Below are positions 1-11,579 of a DNA stretch of 64,000 bases, piece after piece (within the stretch, counting starts at the first letter, position 1; every line of letters begins with the position of its first letter). Made by a program: the position numbers and the translations under genes. The stretch comes from Nemertoderma westbladi (taxonomy: Eukaryota; Xenacoelomorpha; Nemertodermatida; Nemertodermatidae): assembly GCA_032718475.1 (NCBI GenBank), contig JAUCBJ010008183.1:1-64000 (forward strand), read 5' to 3'. Under the pieces are notes generated by a model. The model worked only from the letters and a program-made list of their open reading frames with translations. It was not told where the DNA came from and did no database searches.

Positions 1-3000
1 CGTCACACAGCGCACAGCTAGGTTTTATATTACTTACTTTACCCTGGGTAGTCTGACCCTGGGTAGTCTGATGCACTCTCGTTCTTTCTTCGGGCTTTCT
101 TCCACGCATTCTGTTAGGAGACTGAGGAGGGGTCTTAGTAACCTGTTCTCTCCTATTGTTGGTTCGAGCTTTGTATTTACTTACGTCCTTGGAGGTTTTG
201 TCAATATAATAAGATCTTTCGGTGTCTTTCCCGCTGTCTTCATCTTGGGAAACTTGGCTTTCGCCGTCGTCAGTGTAACACACCGGTGTTACTCTTCTCC
301 TGGAAGTGGGTTTCTCACTTACCTTATTTTCCGATGTTTTCTCTCTGGATTGCTTGATGAGTTGTAGTCTGACTTCACCATCCAAGAACGACATGAGATC
401 AGCCATGGTAGGACTTCGTCGTTGTTGGTCATTCATGTACAACACTTTCTTGTCCCAGCGTGTACATACTCCACCCTTTGGTAAAGTAGAGACTACGGCT
501 CCAAGAACCATGGAACTCTGGTATTCGTGCGACTTACCTAACCAGTCCAGTTGTCTACAGATCTCTTGTATTTCATCGGAAAATTCTATAATCCCACTAC
601 TAAGGAAGTGTCGGGGGGCTACCAATTTTGTATACAAATACTTAGCTATGTTATCTTTGTTACCATACCTGATGTTTAATGTATCCCAAACTTGTCTTAA
701 TCCATCTGGATGTCCAATAAACTTTAACGCCATTACCTTGGGAGGTCCTTCCAAACACTTGATGAGGAATCTAAGTTTCTCTCCGTTAGATAGTACAGAG
801 TTCTGTATGCTATCTTTGTAATATTCGTTGAAAGGTAACCATTTCATCTCATCCCCATTGAATTTGACGATCTCTCCCACTTTGACCGCTTGGCGAGCTT
901 CTGTTCTAGCCATCTGACGCGTAAAGCTTTCTTGGGCCATCGTGTTATTTAATATCGAATTATCGGTATACAAATTTCTCTGATCATTATCAGGTCTATA
1001 GGGAATATCATTAATAACAGGTCTATAATCACCCTTAATAGGGTTTGCTATAGGAGTTTCAACTTCACTAGCAGTATAGATGCGTGTAGGCTCCACACCT
1101 TGCGCATGTAATACTTCAGACCTAACAGGTTGACACAATGTTACAGGGGGTATTGGTATGCCCTTTTGTATATTGACTAATTTGTCGCGTTCTAGCGCGA
1201 TACTTTGCTGCACTTCTTGCAACTCTGCTCTACTTTCCCTCACTGTTCCCTTAAGTTGGTGGACAGTCTCCTGCATCTGTCCTAGCAGGAGATTCATCCC
1301 CCGCCGTCCCTCTTCCACCCACTCAACCGCCGAAGCGGGAGTCGCCAACATAGTAGCGGGCTGACGCGGGACGACGGGAGACAAATTATTGATTTCTCTC
1401 TCTGCTATCTGGACAGGGGTATTTGCATGGACTGTTCCACCGGGTACAGGCAGTGTAGTGCTATGTAAAGGGAGTTTAGAGTTAAGCTCTGGAAGTGTAG
1501 GAGTCTCTAGCATAGAAGTGACTTTGGGAATTACAGGCCTAATTATTTCAGGTTCATCGACTATAGTAGGGAGTCTTTTGACCTGGATAAATTGTTCTAT
1601 AGGTTCTGCACTACCTAAATCTGTGCTAGTTAGCTGTCTTTTAACAGCTGGGGGCAAATCAGGCAATTTACGACGGTAATATGTTTTTCTACGCCTACTT
1701 GGATGAGATCTATCTCCTCCGCCTTCAGGGTCGGTAGTATCGCCTTCCTCCGATGATGTGTACCCCTGGCGCTTGGGGGTAGATTTTCTCATCATCTGCA
1801 TTTGATTAGCAGTAAACTGTTTAGTTATACTGTCTTGTGTCTCTTGCAGACTCTCCAACTCCAGTTGGGTAGTCTGCTCAGAGGCTCTCCGTTCTGCTTC
1901 GGCCACTGCCCTTTCCGCCTTTGCTTCTGCCGCCGCTGTCCTTCCTGCTATTCTTTCTGCTTCTGCTTCTGCCATAGCCTCCGCCATAGCCGCCGTTTTT
2001 TGTTCCTCTATCCTTCTTTTCTTTATTCGTTCTTCTCGGACTCTAGTGAGGCGGAGTTTTTCATCACATTCAGCTTGGTTTGCAGCTAACATTTCGGCAT
2101 CGATCGAGTCCAATATACGCTTGGTTCCTTCACTATTAGGGGAAAGTCCATGTAGCCGTCTCCTCAACTCTTCGTCTCCTAGGAATCGCTGATAGTCGGA
2201 CAAATAAATGTCGATAGCGTCTCTAGTTCGCGGTTTCTCGGCGGCCTCTTCGCTTTCCGCTTGAGAAAGGGTGACATCAGTTTGTTCTTCACAAGTTGAT
2301 CTCTCAGCCAGCTGGGATTTCCACGTGGCCGTTTCCTGTACTTTGAGATCTACCCGATGTAACCAAGTTTTGACAGCAACCTGCAGCGACGTGTCCTGTA
2401 TTCTTTTGGAAGTTTCCTCAAAGGCTGAGAGGATTAGTCGAATGCGTAGGGTTCTTTCACGTACTTGGTATAGCAGCTCTTCCTGCTCTTGAGGTCCTTG
2501 AAGTTGTCGAAACAGTTGTTCTTCCAAGCGCTCCAAGGAGCCGAAGAATCCCTGCACATATCCTGCTGCCGACCTCTTCCAAACAGCTGGATCCATCGTA
2601 TCTTTTGCCACTCCCATCCTGTGTATTTCTTCCCAAGTAGCCTCGGACAGGTCCAACGGGAGTCCGAGTCCGGGAAAGTTCCATTGTGATTCAACAATAG
2701 ATCTCAATTCTTCCCTGGCGTATCCCGCGTAATTATCTTGGGTCGCTCGCTTATTCTTCGCCCAGTCGGCTTGATGTTCCTCCACCGCAATGAATATAGT
2801 AGTTAGCACTGTAGCAGGAAGAGTAAGAAGGGGGTCCGAGTAGACTGTATCAGCCGTCTGCACTTCATGTTCGGGAGTCAGCTCTACAGTATCCGAACTG
2901 CTGGAGCTATCGGGTCGCTGGGAAGTAGGTTCTTGACCAAGATGTTGCTGCGATAAGACAACTGCCTCTTGGTCCCGTTTTACCTGTGCCCGAGTGCCTA

Positions 3001-3169
3001 TGATGGACCTATGGTGGACTAGCCTAGGGTCTGATACTACTGGAGGGATGACCTTTTTTACAGTAGGAGGTGAACTGAACTTCTCTCTTATTCGCTCCAC
3101 ACTCCTATCTGAATCACAGATAGTGGTCTCGATCAGACTGTCCGACAGGTTTTGCTGAGTGTCAGACAT
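1..3169 (-). CDS. Gag polyprotein of a BEL/Pao-like LTR retrotransposon, open, 3' end outside window
   Basis: Reading from ATG at 3169-3167 gives 1,056 complete codons without a stop, running off the left edge. Residues about 768-940 match the DUF1759-type Gag domain of BEL/Pao elements (KFNGDEMKWLPF near 865, then EGPPKVMAL and ICRQLDW). The last residues, CALC at 4-16, start a zinc knuckle; the decayed relative at 24.9-26.6 kb shows the same layout. Ahead of the domain lie an acidic N-terminus, a long Ala/Glu/Arg-rich coiled coil (about residues 370-455), a Pro/Thr-rich linker, and a second helix near residues 620-670. About 770 residues before the capsid-like domain is long for this family. 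Gag packages element RNA in cytoplasmic particles. Intactness suggests a young or domesticated copy. The family call is by eye; the reading frame itself is secure. Confidence 0.85.
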   Translation of the reverse strand, partial: MSDTQQNLSDSLIETTICDSDRSVERIREKFSSPPTVKKVIPPVVSDPRLVHHRSIIGTRAQVKRDQEAVVLSQQHLGQEPTSQRPDSSSSSDTVELTPEHEVQTADTVYSDPLLTLPATVLTTIFIAVEEHQADWAKNKRATQDNYAGYAREELRSIVESQWNFPGLGLPLDLSEATWEEIHRMGVAKDTMDPAVWKRSAAGYVQGFFGSLERLEEQLFRQLQGPQEQEELLYQVRERTLRIRLILSAFEETSKRIQDTSLQVAVKTWLHRVDLKVQETATWKSQLAERSTCEEQTDVTLSQAESEEAAEKPRTRDAIDIYLSDYQRFLGDEELRRRLHGLSPNSEGTKRILDSIDAEMLAANQAECDEKLRLTRVREERIKKRRIEEQKTAAMAEAMAEAEAERIAGRTAAAEAKAERAVAEAERRASEQTTQLELESLQETQDSITKQFTANQMQMMRKSTPKRQGYTSSEEGDTTDPEGGGDRSHPSRRRKTYYRRKLPDLPPAVKRQLTSTDLGSAEPIEQFIQVKRLPTIVDEPEIIRPVIPKVTSMLETPTLPELNSKLPLHSTTLPVPGGTVHANTPVQIAEREINNLSPVVPRQPATMLATPASAVEWVEEGRRGMNLLLGQMQETVHQLKGTVRESRAELQEVQQSIALERDKLVNIQKGIPIPPVTLCQPVRSEVLHAQGVEPTRIYTASEVETPIANPIKGDYRPVINDIPYRPDNDQRNLYTDNSILNNTMAQESFTRQMARTEARQAVKVGEIVKFNGDEMKWLPFNEYYKDSIQNSVLSNGEKLRFLIKCLEGPPKVMALKFIGHPDGLRQVWDTLNIRYGNKDNIAKYLYTKLVAPRHFLSSGIIEFSDEIQEICRQLDWLGKSHEYQSSMVLGAVVSTLPKGGVCTRWDKKVLYMNDQQRRSPTMADLMSFLDGEVRLQLIKQSREKTSENKVSEKPTSRRRVTPVCYTDDGESQVSQDEDSGKDTERSYYIDKTSKDVSKYKARTNNRREQVTKTPPQSPNRMRGRKPEERTRVHQTTQGQTTQGKVSNIKPSCALCD

Positions 3170-4469
3170 GTTTAGTTATACAGTTGAATGTCTACTACTA
3201 TAGTTTCAGTTAAAGCAAGTCTAGTAATTCAGTATGACCGCAAGCCTAGCGATTTATTACCGGTACCGTTACTCAGTGGAACGTGATATATATACAATAT
3301 ATTAGAATACCGGTATGCTTATAATATATAAGTATTATTACAGACTAGATTTGTCACAGAGTACCGGTATATAATTTTAGCACAAATATATATATATATA
3401 TAGTAGGCCTATAATGAATACCGGTATACAGCTTACACTTATAGTATATAAGTATAATTCTGGACTAGAATTAATTACAGAGTACCGGTATGATTTCAGC
3501 TCAAATTTATAGAAATAAATATAATAAGCCTATTGTAAGTACCGGTATGTCAATTATTTTTAGAATAATTGTATTTCTGAATATTTTAGGGTTACTTAGT
3601 TACTTTAACTTACTTTATCACCGTTATTTAAGCAGTAGTCCAACTGACAGTGAGACCTAGTTGTTGTATGGCAGGCCTACTATTTATAAATCGTTTGAGT
3701 TGATTTATAATAGATATATACCCGTTTAAAAAGGGTTTTGACAATATTTGAAATAAATGTTATTATTTCTGGGGTCACTACACAGAAGCTGAACGCTCTC
3801 AGTGAAGTGCTATTTATTTGACACTAAAACTGATAATTCTAATTTACCTAAGTTACTTAATACTACAAATTACTTACGATACGGGTGAGATTAATTCTCT
3901 AATTAAACACAACAAAATATTACGTACGAAATTTTTTAGGGTAATTTTACAGGAAGTCTACAAACCAGTCTAACAAAGGGTTAGAATTCGGTTTATTACA
4001 ACGGACAGGGTACTACGGTATTTAAATAATAAGTAGTAGTAAATATATTGTACTGTCCAGATAGGAAAATACCACCGCCTGACGACCTATAACCGTATCG
4101 CTATAGGTACTACGTTATGTATCACGGATTGTTCCTACCTAGAAGTTAATAGAGCTAACGAATGTGCCTATCAACCACTTTACAACACAAATATACTGCC
4201 TACACTAATTACTTCGGAAGGCACTGTACTCTAAACCCTAAATTAGGTACAAGTACCGGTATAACAAATAATCAGTAGTTAAATATACTTGAACAGTTAA
4301 AAGAACCACGGCATCTGCTGGAGTGACCGAAGCACAAAGTCGTCAGTCTTTACCTACGCCAAGCAGCCCTGATGTAGTACCGGGGTTAGTTTAACTATAA
4401 CGGTATGTATAACAAACACAATTACTGTAGGAATAAACTTGGGGACATGAATGTTGCGAATAATCGCAT

Positions 4470-5057
4470 AAACTCTGAATAATAAATATTACGCTACCCG
4501 TACAGAATACTCAAACAAATACAAACCAAAACGCTGGCAGACTACTATTAAGCCTAAACAAACTACTGTATGTGCAGATTCTGAAACTGTTAGTCAGTAT
4601 GCGTGCTAACACGGTAGTACGACTTACTCTTTAAGAGGGGATTGACCTTACCGCTTATGGCTGCCCCAACTTACTAACGGCACTTGATCAGACCAACTCT
4701 ACATACGCAGCAATCCCTTCAGACCTAAAAATAGCTAGACAACAATCCAGCCTACAGATATTTGAGTAATAACTATTACGGTACCTGAACAGACCACACA
4801 AACAAACACAGGCCGAAACACTGGCAGACTACGATCAAGCCTAAATAAACTACGGTATATGCAGACTCTGAAACTGTTAGTTAGTATGCGTTCTAACACG
4901 GTAGTACGACTTATTCTTTAAGAGGGGATTGACCTTACCGCATATGGCTGCCCCAACTTACTAACGGCACTTTATCAGACAAACTCTACACACGCCGCAA
5001 TCTCTCCAAACTCAACAACAGTCAGACAGCAGCTCAGCCTACAATTATCTGAACAAT
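4470..5057. repeat. Two tandem units of about 287 bp
   Basis: The blocks at 4481-4767 and 4768-5055 align at a constant 287-bp offset (for example TTAAGAGGGGATTGACC at 4631 and 4918), with scattered substitutions and no open frame. Tandem subrepeats of this kind are common in LTR or leader regions, which would fit the Gag gene lying downstream on the minus strand. Confidence 0.8.
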
Positions 5058-5305
5058 CTGAGCAGGGTCACACGCCTTCTGCTCAATATTAGCCTACTAG
5101 GAAATAAAACCGACAGAAATAAGTAAGCTCCAAAAGAAACAAGGGGTGTACAGTCCCTAATCTCTTAGACAGCCTACCGGTATACAATAATCAAAATCGA
5201 ATAATACTAAATGTACTTGTACAGCAGTACCGGTACCGGTGATGACAGTTAGGCCTACTGACCTACAAAGTACCGGTTCAGTTTTACCGGTCACTACGGT
5301 ATTTT

Positions 5306-5436
5306 GCAACCTTATTGCCTACTGCAATAAGATTGTAAACTGTTACTGTTCGACAGAACAGTATTAAACTGTATTTAATGCCTACACTTGCAACCTTATT
5401 GCCTACTGCAATAAGATTATAAACTGTTACTGTTCG
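5306..5436. repeat. Direct duplication of a 47-bp block, 84-bp period
   Basis: GCAACCTTATTGCCTACTGC begins at 5306 and again at 5390; both copies continue to ACTGTTACTGTTCG with one difference seen. Each copy also contains an inverted pair (CTTATTGC and GCAATAAG) able to form a small hairpin. Confidence 0.85.
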
Positions 5437-6190
5437 CGCTTTTGAAGACCTTTAGCAGTTTAACCTGCCAAAATTTATATGTCTTTTCGTTAATTAAAAC
5501 CACTTTAGCATACGACAATATTTTATGCTAATACGCAAAACACTAGCCGAAATCAGCCCATGCGCGATCATTCACCCGATGGATCTACACCCGGGAGACT
5601 GAATTCGGATGCTTAAATTTTATTATTACAGTGTAAGGTTGCAGTGTATACCTAATGTATTATTCGATAGATCGTTAATAATTAATCTCTGACAGGTATT
5701 ATTGGCTTTCGGGAAATATTAACAGTTCCTTTAGGACGTGGCGCTTTATCTATTTAAACAGAACTAAGACTCATACTAAAACGCAACGATACTGCTTATG
5801 ATTAAAGCATAAAGCGTATTCTTTAGGAAATACTTTGTTACCAATCACAATCATACACACTATTCTGCCGACCGTCAGTATATTTGATCACACATAAAGA
5901 GAGCAGTAATTGACTCATGTAGTGTCTGCTAAATAACATTAGATTCAATGCACACCACATTAATATAAATCGCAATTGTTATGTATAGCCGGTCTCTCTA
6001 ACCTGTAGTGTTATCAAGAAAATTGGGAATTGGGTGATTTATTCGTATTATCCAAATAGCAATATTTCCATCAACAAATAGGTACAATTAATAACTGACA
6101 GTAAATAACAGTAAAAACAATATGATTAATGCAATTAAATTAAGTGAGCATGTTAATTAGTGATTTATTGAGTAAGTGAGTAGGTAACAG

Positions 6191-6949
6191 TTTATACTTT
6201 CGATAATTTAAGCAGTTTACTAGAGTTCTTCCCAAAAGGCCGGTGTTTCTGGCTTAGACAGCAATAACAACAAAGTATCAAGAAAAAACAGTAAGACTGA
6301 ACACTCTCCTTATGATCGGCAGAAAAGCTACACGTCGACAGGAAAAATCGCTCTGATTGGCTCAAGCCAAACAAAGAACCACACATCCAATGGCTGTTTC
6401 CATGTCAGCAACCAGCTGTTAGATGTCGTAATATGAATCATCACGGCTAAGCTGTGAAAGGTAGTTGGTGCATTACAGTTTTTTGCCTTACCATGTCCGC
6501 CAAAACACGTATATAGCAGAATGATTTTTATGTCCGTTAAAACACCTGTAAAGGTACCTTGCGGGCGAGGGGAATATATATACAGTTAGAGAACCCTTTT
6601 AGAGTATTCCAGCGCCTGGGGGGGAACTGGCCAGCAAAGGCAAACGTATCAGTTATCCCACAAAAGCTTTTACAGATGTTCTTATTTCTGTTTGAGTATA
6701 TTGTTGATATTGTAATGGGGGAATGTCACCCTGCCCCCCCCCCCCCCCCCCCCCAACCAGTGGTATGTTTGGTACTGGGGTTGATGTTAATATATTGGGG
6801 CCCATACACCTATCCGCAATAACTCTCCCTTCCCCTGGATATATGTTATGTCCCTGCATGCTATAGTCATACTGCTGTGCTGGTACCGGTATAAGCCTAT
6901 CCTCTTCTGGCCTACCTACCGGTATATACTCCGCGACTTCCGGGTGTAT
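6191..6949. other. Intergenic stretch with a 21-base poly-C run
   Basis: No gene recognised. A pure C run covers 6734-6754. TACCGGTA occurs near 6880 and 6918. The small open frames here have no motif and overlap the homopolymer. Confidence 0.5.
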
Positions 6950-7098
6950 TTACGCCGTACCTGCAATATTAATTATGCAATAATTAGGTAGTGATTATTT
7001 TATATTTTAGGCCCCACTATTAGACCTAAGAGATATTTTGTAAATAGTTTTTATTTCGATTGGTGAAAACAGTCTTACTTACTGTTTTCATGGAGCGG
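6950..7098 (+). mobile_element. 3' internal end and polypurine tract of a BEL/Pao-type element
   Basis: This segment aligns with 49,284-49,437: both share TGATTATTTTATATTTTAGG, a TTTCGATTGGTGA block and the purine-rich GGAGCGG just before a TG. The purine stretch before the LTR start fits a polypurine tract that primes plus-strand DNA synthesis. Confidence 0.55.
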
Positions 7099-7770
7099 TG
7101 ATGGATTATTTCACTATAAGGTAGCATTTGTAGCTTAACGTAAAAACATTCTAAAATCCGATGCATTTTGATTAAATTACAGTAATATAATATGCCTATT
7201 CATATTGGTACACATAAATCCGTAGGTAATTCTATTGGCGCAGTGGTCAGATGGTGAAGGCGTTGGTTACATTACAGATAGGTTACGAGTTCGAATCCCA
7301 GTCGGAAAATTTGCATTTATTTTCACTTTGATCAAATTAGATAAGTCATTGAGGTGCGTACAACGTATGGAACGATGAGTTGGGCCAATCATAGGGCATA
7401 GAACATCTTATTGCTCCAATGTGAGGCCATGGAATGCTCTGGAAGGTTCTAGCGGATTCTATGTCCCAGATTTGCTATATAAGGGCCGGTTTGCCCTCGG
7501 TTATCACTCTATTCACATTATGTTATCCACACACTTACTTTTCTTGTTATATCTTTAGATTTAATTTGTTTGATAAATCTTTGTAATTTACATAAATATA
7601 CTGTAAACCTTTGAACATGTATATTTCCCTTTGTTCACCATTGGGACAGCCTACCGTTAGGCCGTCAGCAACGCAGGGAAAGATGTCCACAACACGCTAA
7701 GCGCCCACATTAGATTTGCCCGCGCGCCCGTTCGAAGCATGCCCCCTTGCCATACAGCGCCCACTTCAGA
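7099..7770 (+). mobile_element. LTR of a BEL/Pao-type element
   Basis: Collinear with 28,231-28,990 over its whole length. Shared landmarks are GGATTATTTCACTA near the start, a tRNA-like block, GGGCCAATCATAGGGCA, and a TATA box TATATAAG (7476-7483; matching box at 28,630) followed by TTCGCCC-like sequence. It starts with TG and ends near CA before GAGGAA. The two copies have diverged considerably. No internal coding sequence follows here, so this copy is a relic of a 3' or solo LTR. Confidence 0.65.
7233..7309 (+). other. tRNA-like segment (A and B boxes) inside the LTR
   Basis: GCAGTGGTCAGATGG resembles an RNA polymerase III A box and GAGTTCGAATCCC a B box, spaced as in a tRNA-derived SINE head. 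The cognate LTR carries the same block at 28,371-28,447. Too divergent for a functional tRNA gene. Confidence 0.5.
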
Positions 7771-9150
7771 GGAAGGTAAGACTTTGTTTGACGCCCTTGC
7801 CCGCAGTAAGACCTATAGATCAGGGTAAGCGTGACGCCGTCCTGGGACGCCGTAAAATTTAGGATCGAATATTTTAGACTTAGACAGGAGCAAACAAGCA
7901 AAATCCCCAGATTAACCTGTATCTCCTACAGGTGTGAACTATTGCCGTTCGTCAGTACGCGAGTACATATTAGGTACAGACAGCATATGTTCCAAAATTT
8001 GGTGATTTGCAGTACTGACAGCTCTGTACCGGTTCACTTTGTAGTTTATACATTTGCCCGCCCCTGTCTGAGCCCGAAATATTTGATCAGGCAAGGAGCA
8101 GCTTTCTGCTACCGGCACTTTGCTTGGCCTAGGGAGGTTACTAATATCCTACCGCGCCTTGCCACGTACTGATAGGTATTGCTGCTAACCACCGCAGCAA
8201 CAAAATTCTAGAATCAAATTGTATACCAGATCAGCTAACGTACGGTAGCAATTAACCCCTATTTCTTATCTTACAACCAGAATCTGGTATTTGTGCCGAT
8301 CACGGGTGTAGTTACTAACACCATAATTGCCCGGTTGAGTTGTGGATAGGAAGGAGAGAGCTTTGAAGCCATTTTGTAAGTATTAAGCCCTACAGAGCGC
8401 GACTAGCTTATTTTAGTAGCTAGCGCCCGGTATTGTTTTTGGTCAGAAATCACCGAAACCTAGTACGACGGCGATACACCAAAATTGTTTTATTCGTAAC
8501 ACACACACACACACACACGTCCTAAAACATATATACTCCCCTTCGAGACCTGCCAGCTATTAGTTTACTTTAGGTTACTTTAAATAGGATTTATTCTGCA
8601 GTTCTACCATTCGTATTTGTAATTTTAGGAGATATTTAGTATTTAGTTTACGGCAAGTATTTTAGATGGCATGCACCCTTTTGACTGCTTTGCCCCTGTC
8701 AGCAGTATTGTTACTTTAGGTGCTACCCCCTTTTGACTGCTACCGCTTGTTAGTAGTATTGTTACGCTAGTCTGTTAATCCACTAGCTCGTATATAAACC
8801 ATATAAATCACACCGCGGCAAGTTTACGGTATTTGGGTCCGTTAGCGATAGTTAGGATTCGCTGCGCGGGGATTGTTTTCCCGTGAGTTTGGTCTGTCAC
8901 CGTAGACAGTACATCTGCCTCACCGGTTAAAGGCCGGGCATCCTGTTTGTCTAGTTAGCCCGGGCAATTGATTCGCCCAAGTATTAGAATAGACGCCAGG
9001 CTCCGTTCCCTCGCCAGTAGTAGTTTGTGTACCTGGTATCTGTTTATTTAGACACCCTGGACTGGGATTTATTGTCAGATACTGTACGAGCCCGTATACA
9101 CTACTAGATCTTACAGTAAGGTACATCGTTACTAGGATCCGGTAGGCGGT
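7771..9150. other. Intergenic region with simple and tandem repeats
   Basis: No gene recognised. (CA)n lies at 8499-8518. A 51-bp tandem pair lies at about 8669-8770 (CCCTTTTGACTGCT at 8677 and 8728). A TATATAAA at 8791-8798 followed by GC-richer DNA could be an LTR promoter of an unidentified element, but no partner copy is present. Confidence 0.45.
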
Positions 9151-9158
9151 ATACTACT

Positions 9159-9761
9159 GGACTTATCAATAATACTGATGGCGATTGTGATATAATTAAG
9201 CAAACTCATTCTTTATATGCACGTGCAAACACTCTACTTAGGAAATTTGGTAATGCATCCACAAATGTTAAAATTTTATTATTTCGTGCTTTTTGTACAT
9301 CAATATACTGTTGTAGCTTATGGTCTAGAAGTAATTATTCACAAAGTGCCTATAATAAACTTAGAGTAGCTTATAATAACTGCTTGTGACTATTATTTAA
9401 AATACCTCGATTTACTGAGGATGAGCCCACGAGTATCTCTTTAATGTTCGGGCAGCTTAATCTTCCAATGTTCATTCACATGTTGTATAAAAATAAGCAA
9501 AGTTTATTAGGAAGAATTTCTTCTTCTAACAATTTGCTTGTTTCGACTGCTAATATTTGGTGTCATCAGTACACTCGTATTATTTTATAGTTAATCTATA
9601 ATCTATATTATGTATATCGTGTTTTATGTCTTATGTAAGAACATTTGGATTAGTTGGTAGGGTAGGCTTACTATTTGTACTGTACAGATCTTAGTATCTC
9701 CAAACAATTGTGCTTAATAAATATATGTAATCTGTTTTTATGGGCCTCGGCCTGGAATAAA
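9159..9761 (+). mobile_element. CR1/L2-like LINE, 3' end of reverse transcriptase plus 3' UTR
   Basis: Codons from 9159 read as the conserved C-terminal tail of CR1-group reverse transcriptases: LYARANTLLRKF, then KILLFRAFCTSIYCCSLW, then KLRVAYNNCL, ending at TAG 9588-9590. One in-frame TGA interrupts it at 9387-9389. The 3' UTR ends with a GGGCCTCGGCCTGGAATAAAG motif typical of these LINEs, including a polyadenylation signal at 9756-9761. The 5' part is missing, as expected from incomplete target-primed reverse transcription. Inactive. Confidence 0.75.
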
Positions 9762-9789
9762 GAATAATACAAATATATAATACTATACA

Positions 9790-10904
9790 TTAATAATTTT
9801 ATCGAGTTAATGTATTGGTTTCTATTGTTTGCATAATATATAAATAAATATATCTATCTATCTATATATAAAAATGCCATATATATTCTGTCAAAGAATT
9901 GCCTAAGTAAATTTTGTCAATTCCGCAAGAGAATTTTTAAGAGTGTGTTACGGTTGTACTAACGGATCCACCGAAGTATGGTTGTCATTCATTCTCGGAG
10001 ATTAGGAGAAAGTTAAACATACTGTACCAGTTGCGGCAGGAGGTATTAAACGTGTGCAACGCACGTTTCGCTATGAAATAAACACCTTCGGAGAAGAAGA
10101 GCTACCACCTTGATTGTTTCTGCCGTGAACTTTTAAATAATATTTAGGACTCTTATTTAGGAGAGCATTCTTAATATTAAATTTAATATTTTGAACTTAC
10201 ATTTTGACAAAATATAAGTTAAAATGTATACAATCTACAGTATATATCAATTTTTTGCAAATTTTGTTCTGTTTTCAACGACCCATTCAACCCGCTTTAA
10301 ATCCCACAATATATAGCTAATTTTGCCAAAGATGCAACATAGACCCATTTAACCCCACACTTGACCCATTTTTCCCGACGATTCATTACTTCTAAAAACT
10401 GAAATATCTTTCCATAGAATGGTACTCTACTGTTGATTCTTATAAATTCAGAAACTAGAATAATGCAATGTTACGTTAGATAATGTTTTTATTTCATAAT
10501 CAATAATCAAAAGCAAAAAAAAGTCATAAAAAAATAGACCCATTCAACCCCAGCCCCCCCCCCCCCCCCCCCCCCCCTATTTTATTTGTAATTTAAATAA
10601 AGAATAATGTTCTGTGTTACTTTATTTAATTTTGCGGTTCAGGTGTTTGGTTTCACTATATCGTTCTGACACAGAGTGAAACTGAACCGAACTTTAGGGG
10701 GGAGTGATATTGTAATAAGTTCAGAAATGGAGAAAATGAGAAATCGCGTCACCGGGGGTTGAACCAGCGCTATACGTACGTTTCGGCGTATCAGGCCTAT
10801 ATTACGGGTCATGGTATTATAAATGTGTATTTTATTATATTGATTCTGATACTAGAAAATTCTAGAACATATTTGGACAATTACATGCTATTTTGGTAGC
10901 ACAA
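9790..10904. other. Intergenic region with TATC repeat and 24-base poly-C run
   Basis: A TATC/TATA microsatellite at about 9860-9885 runs into TATATAAAAATGCC, reminiscent of Helitron 5' ends, but no 3' terminus was found. Pure C covers 10,554-10,577. ATTACGGGTCATGG at 10,803 matches the terminus of the fold-back element at 62 kb. A weak tRNA-like B box lies on the minus strand near 10,760. No coding sequence. Confidence 0.4.
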
Positions 10905-11177
10905 ATTCGCTTTGCAGGACATTGCTTTCGCCGTGAGGATCAGCCAGTGCATAATCTTGTACTTTGGCAGCCTCATGGAGTGAATAAGCATGGTGGAAAG
11001 CCCATGACTTTCTTGAGACGCATCTTAAAGGACACTGGCCTTGAAGATGCGGATGATCTAGCAAATGTCATGGGTGATAGGGAGTTGTGGCGGTGCAATT
11101 TTGTCGATAAGCCGGCACAGCATTCTTAAAAATTCAGCTGCAATGCAGCATGCCGATCCTAGTAGTAGTTGTAGGTA
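10905..11177 (+). mobile_element. RTE-like LINE, 5'-truncated 3' end
   Basis: The peptide FAGHCFRREDQPVHNLVLW and the following frame to TAA 11127-11129 match the C-terminus of the two longer copies at 48.4-48.7 kb and 53.3-53.5 kb. The 3' UTR and terminus (AGCATGCCGATCCTAGTAG) are shared by all three. Only about 0.27 kb remains. Confidence 0.85.
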
Positions 11178-11579
11178 GCACAAAATTATGTTTACAGTGC
11201 TCAGTATGGTACACCTTAGGCAGAGAGGCTGTCTGGGGCCATTTGTTTATTATTCCACTGACTATGTGACTGCTTGAGGTGATATGTGATATATGTAGGC
11301 CTACTACTGTACACACTAATGTACTACCAATACTGAATTCCACGATGGGAGATACTGCCGAAAGTATGAGGAGATGTAACACGTTTTAAGATTTAACATT
11401 TTAATGTCCCCTAGAACATGTTAGCTATCAATTAAGTTAGCTATCGCTTTATTTGTTCTAGAACATTTTTTTTTTCGAAAAAAGAAATTAAATAGTAGGG
11501 CCTACATTGATCGTTATACAAGCCTTACTAAAAGAAAATACTGTATTTTGGCAGCCATCTATATATTGTGTAAAAAAAC

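Larger units (their letters stand above)
3170..6190. other. Non-coding AT-rich region upstream of the minus-strand Gag
   Basis: No supported gene. The self-complementary octamer TACCGGTA recurs at about 3258, 3309, 3362, 3420, 3483, 3540, 4253, 5174 and 5228. A TATA-like TTTATAAATAG lies on the minus strand near 3681-3695. This may be leader and LTR of the Gag element, but I found no second LTR copy to prove it. Confidence 0.5.

Noticed and set aside
71-2697. Short frames on both strands at the left edge
   Set aside because: All overlap the continuous minus-strand Gag frame in other phases.
9862-9890. Second Helitron 5' end
   Set aside because: Only a TATC microsatellite with a TATATAAAAATG word; no CTRRT end found downstream.
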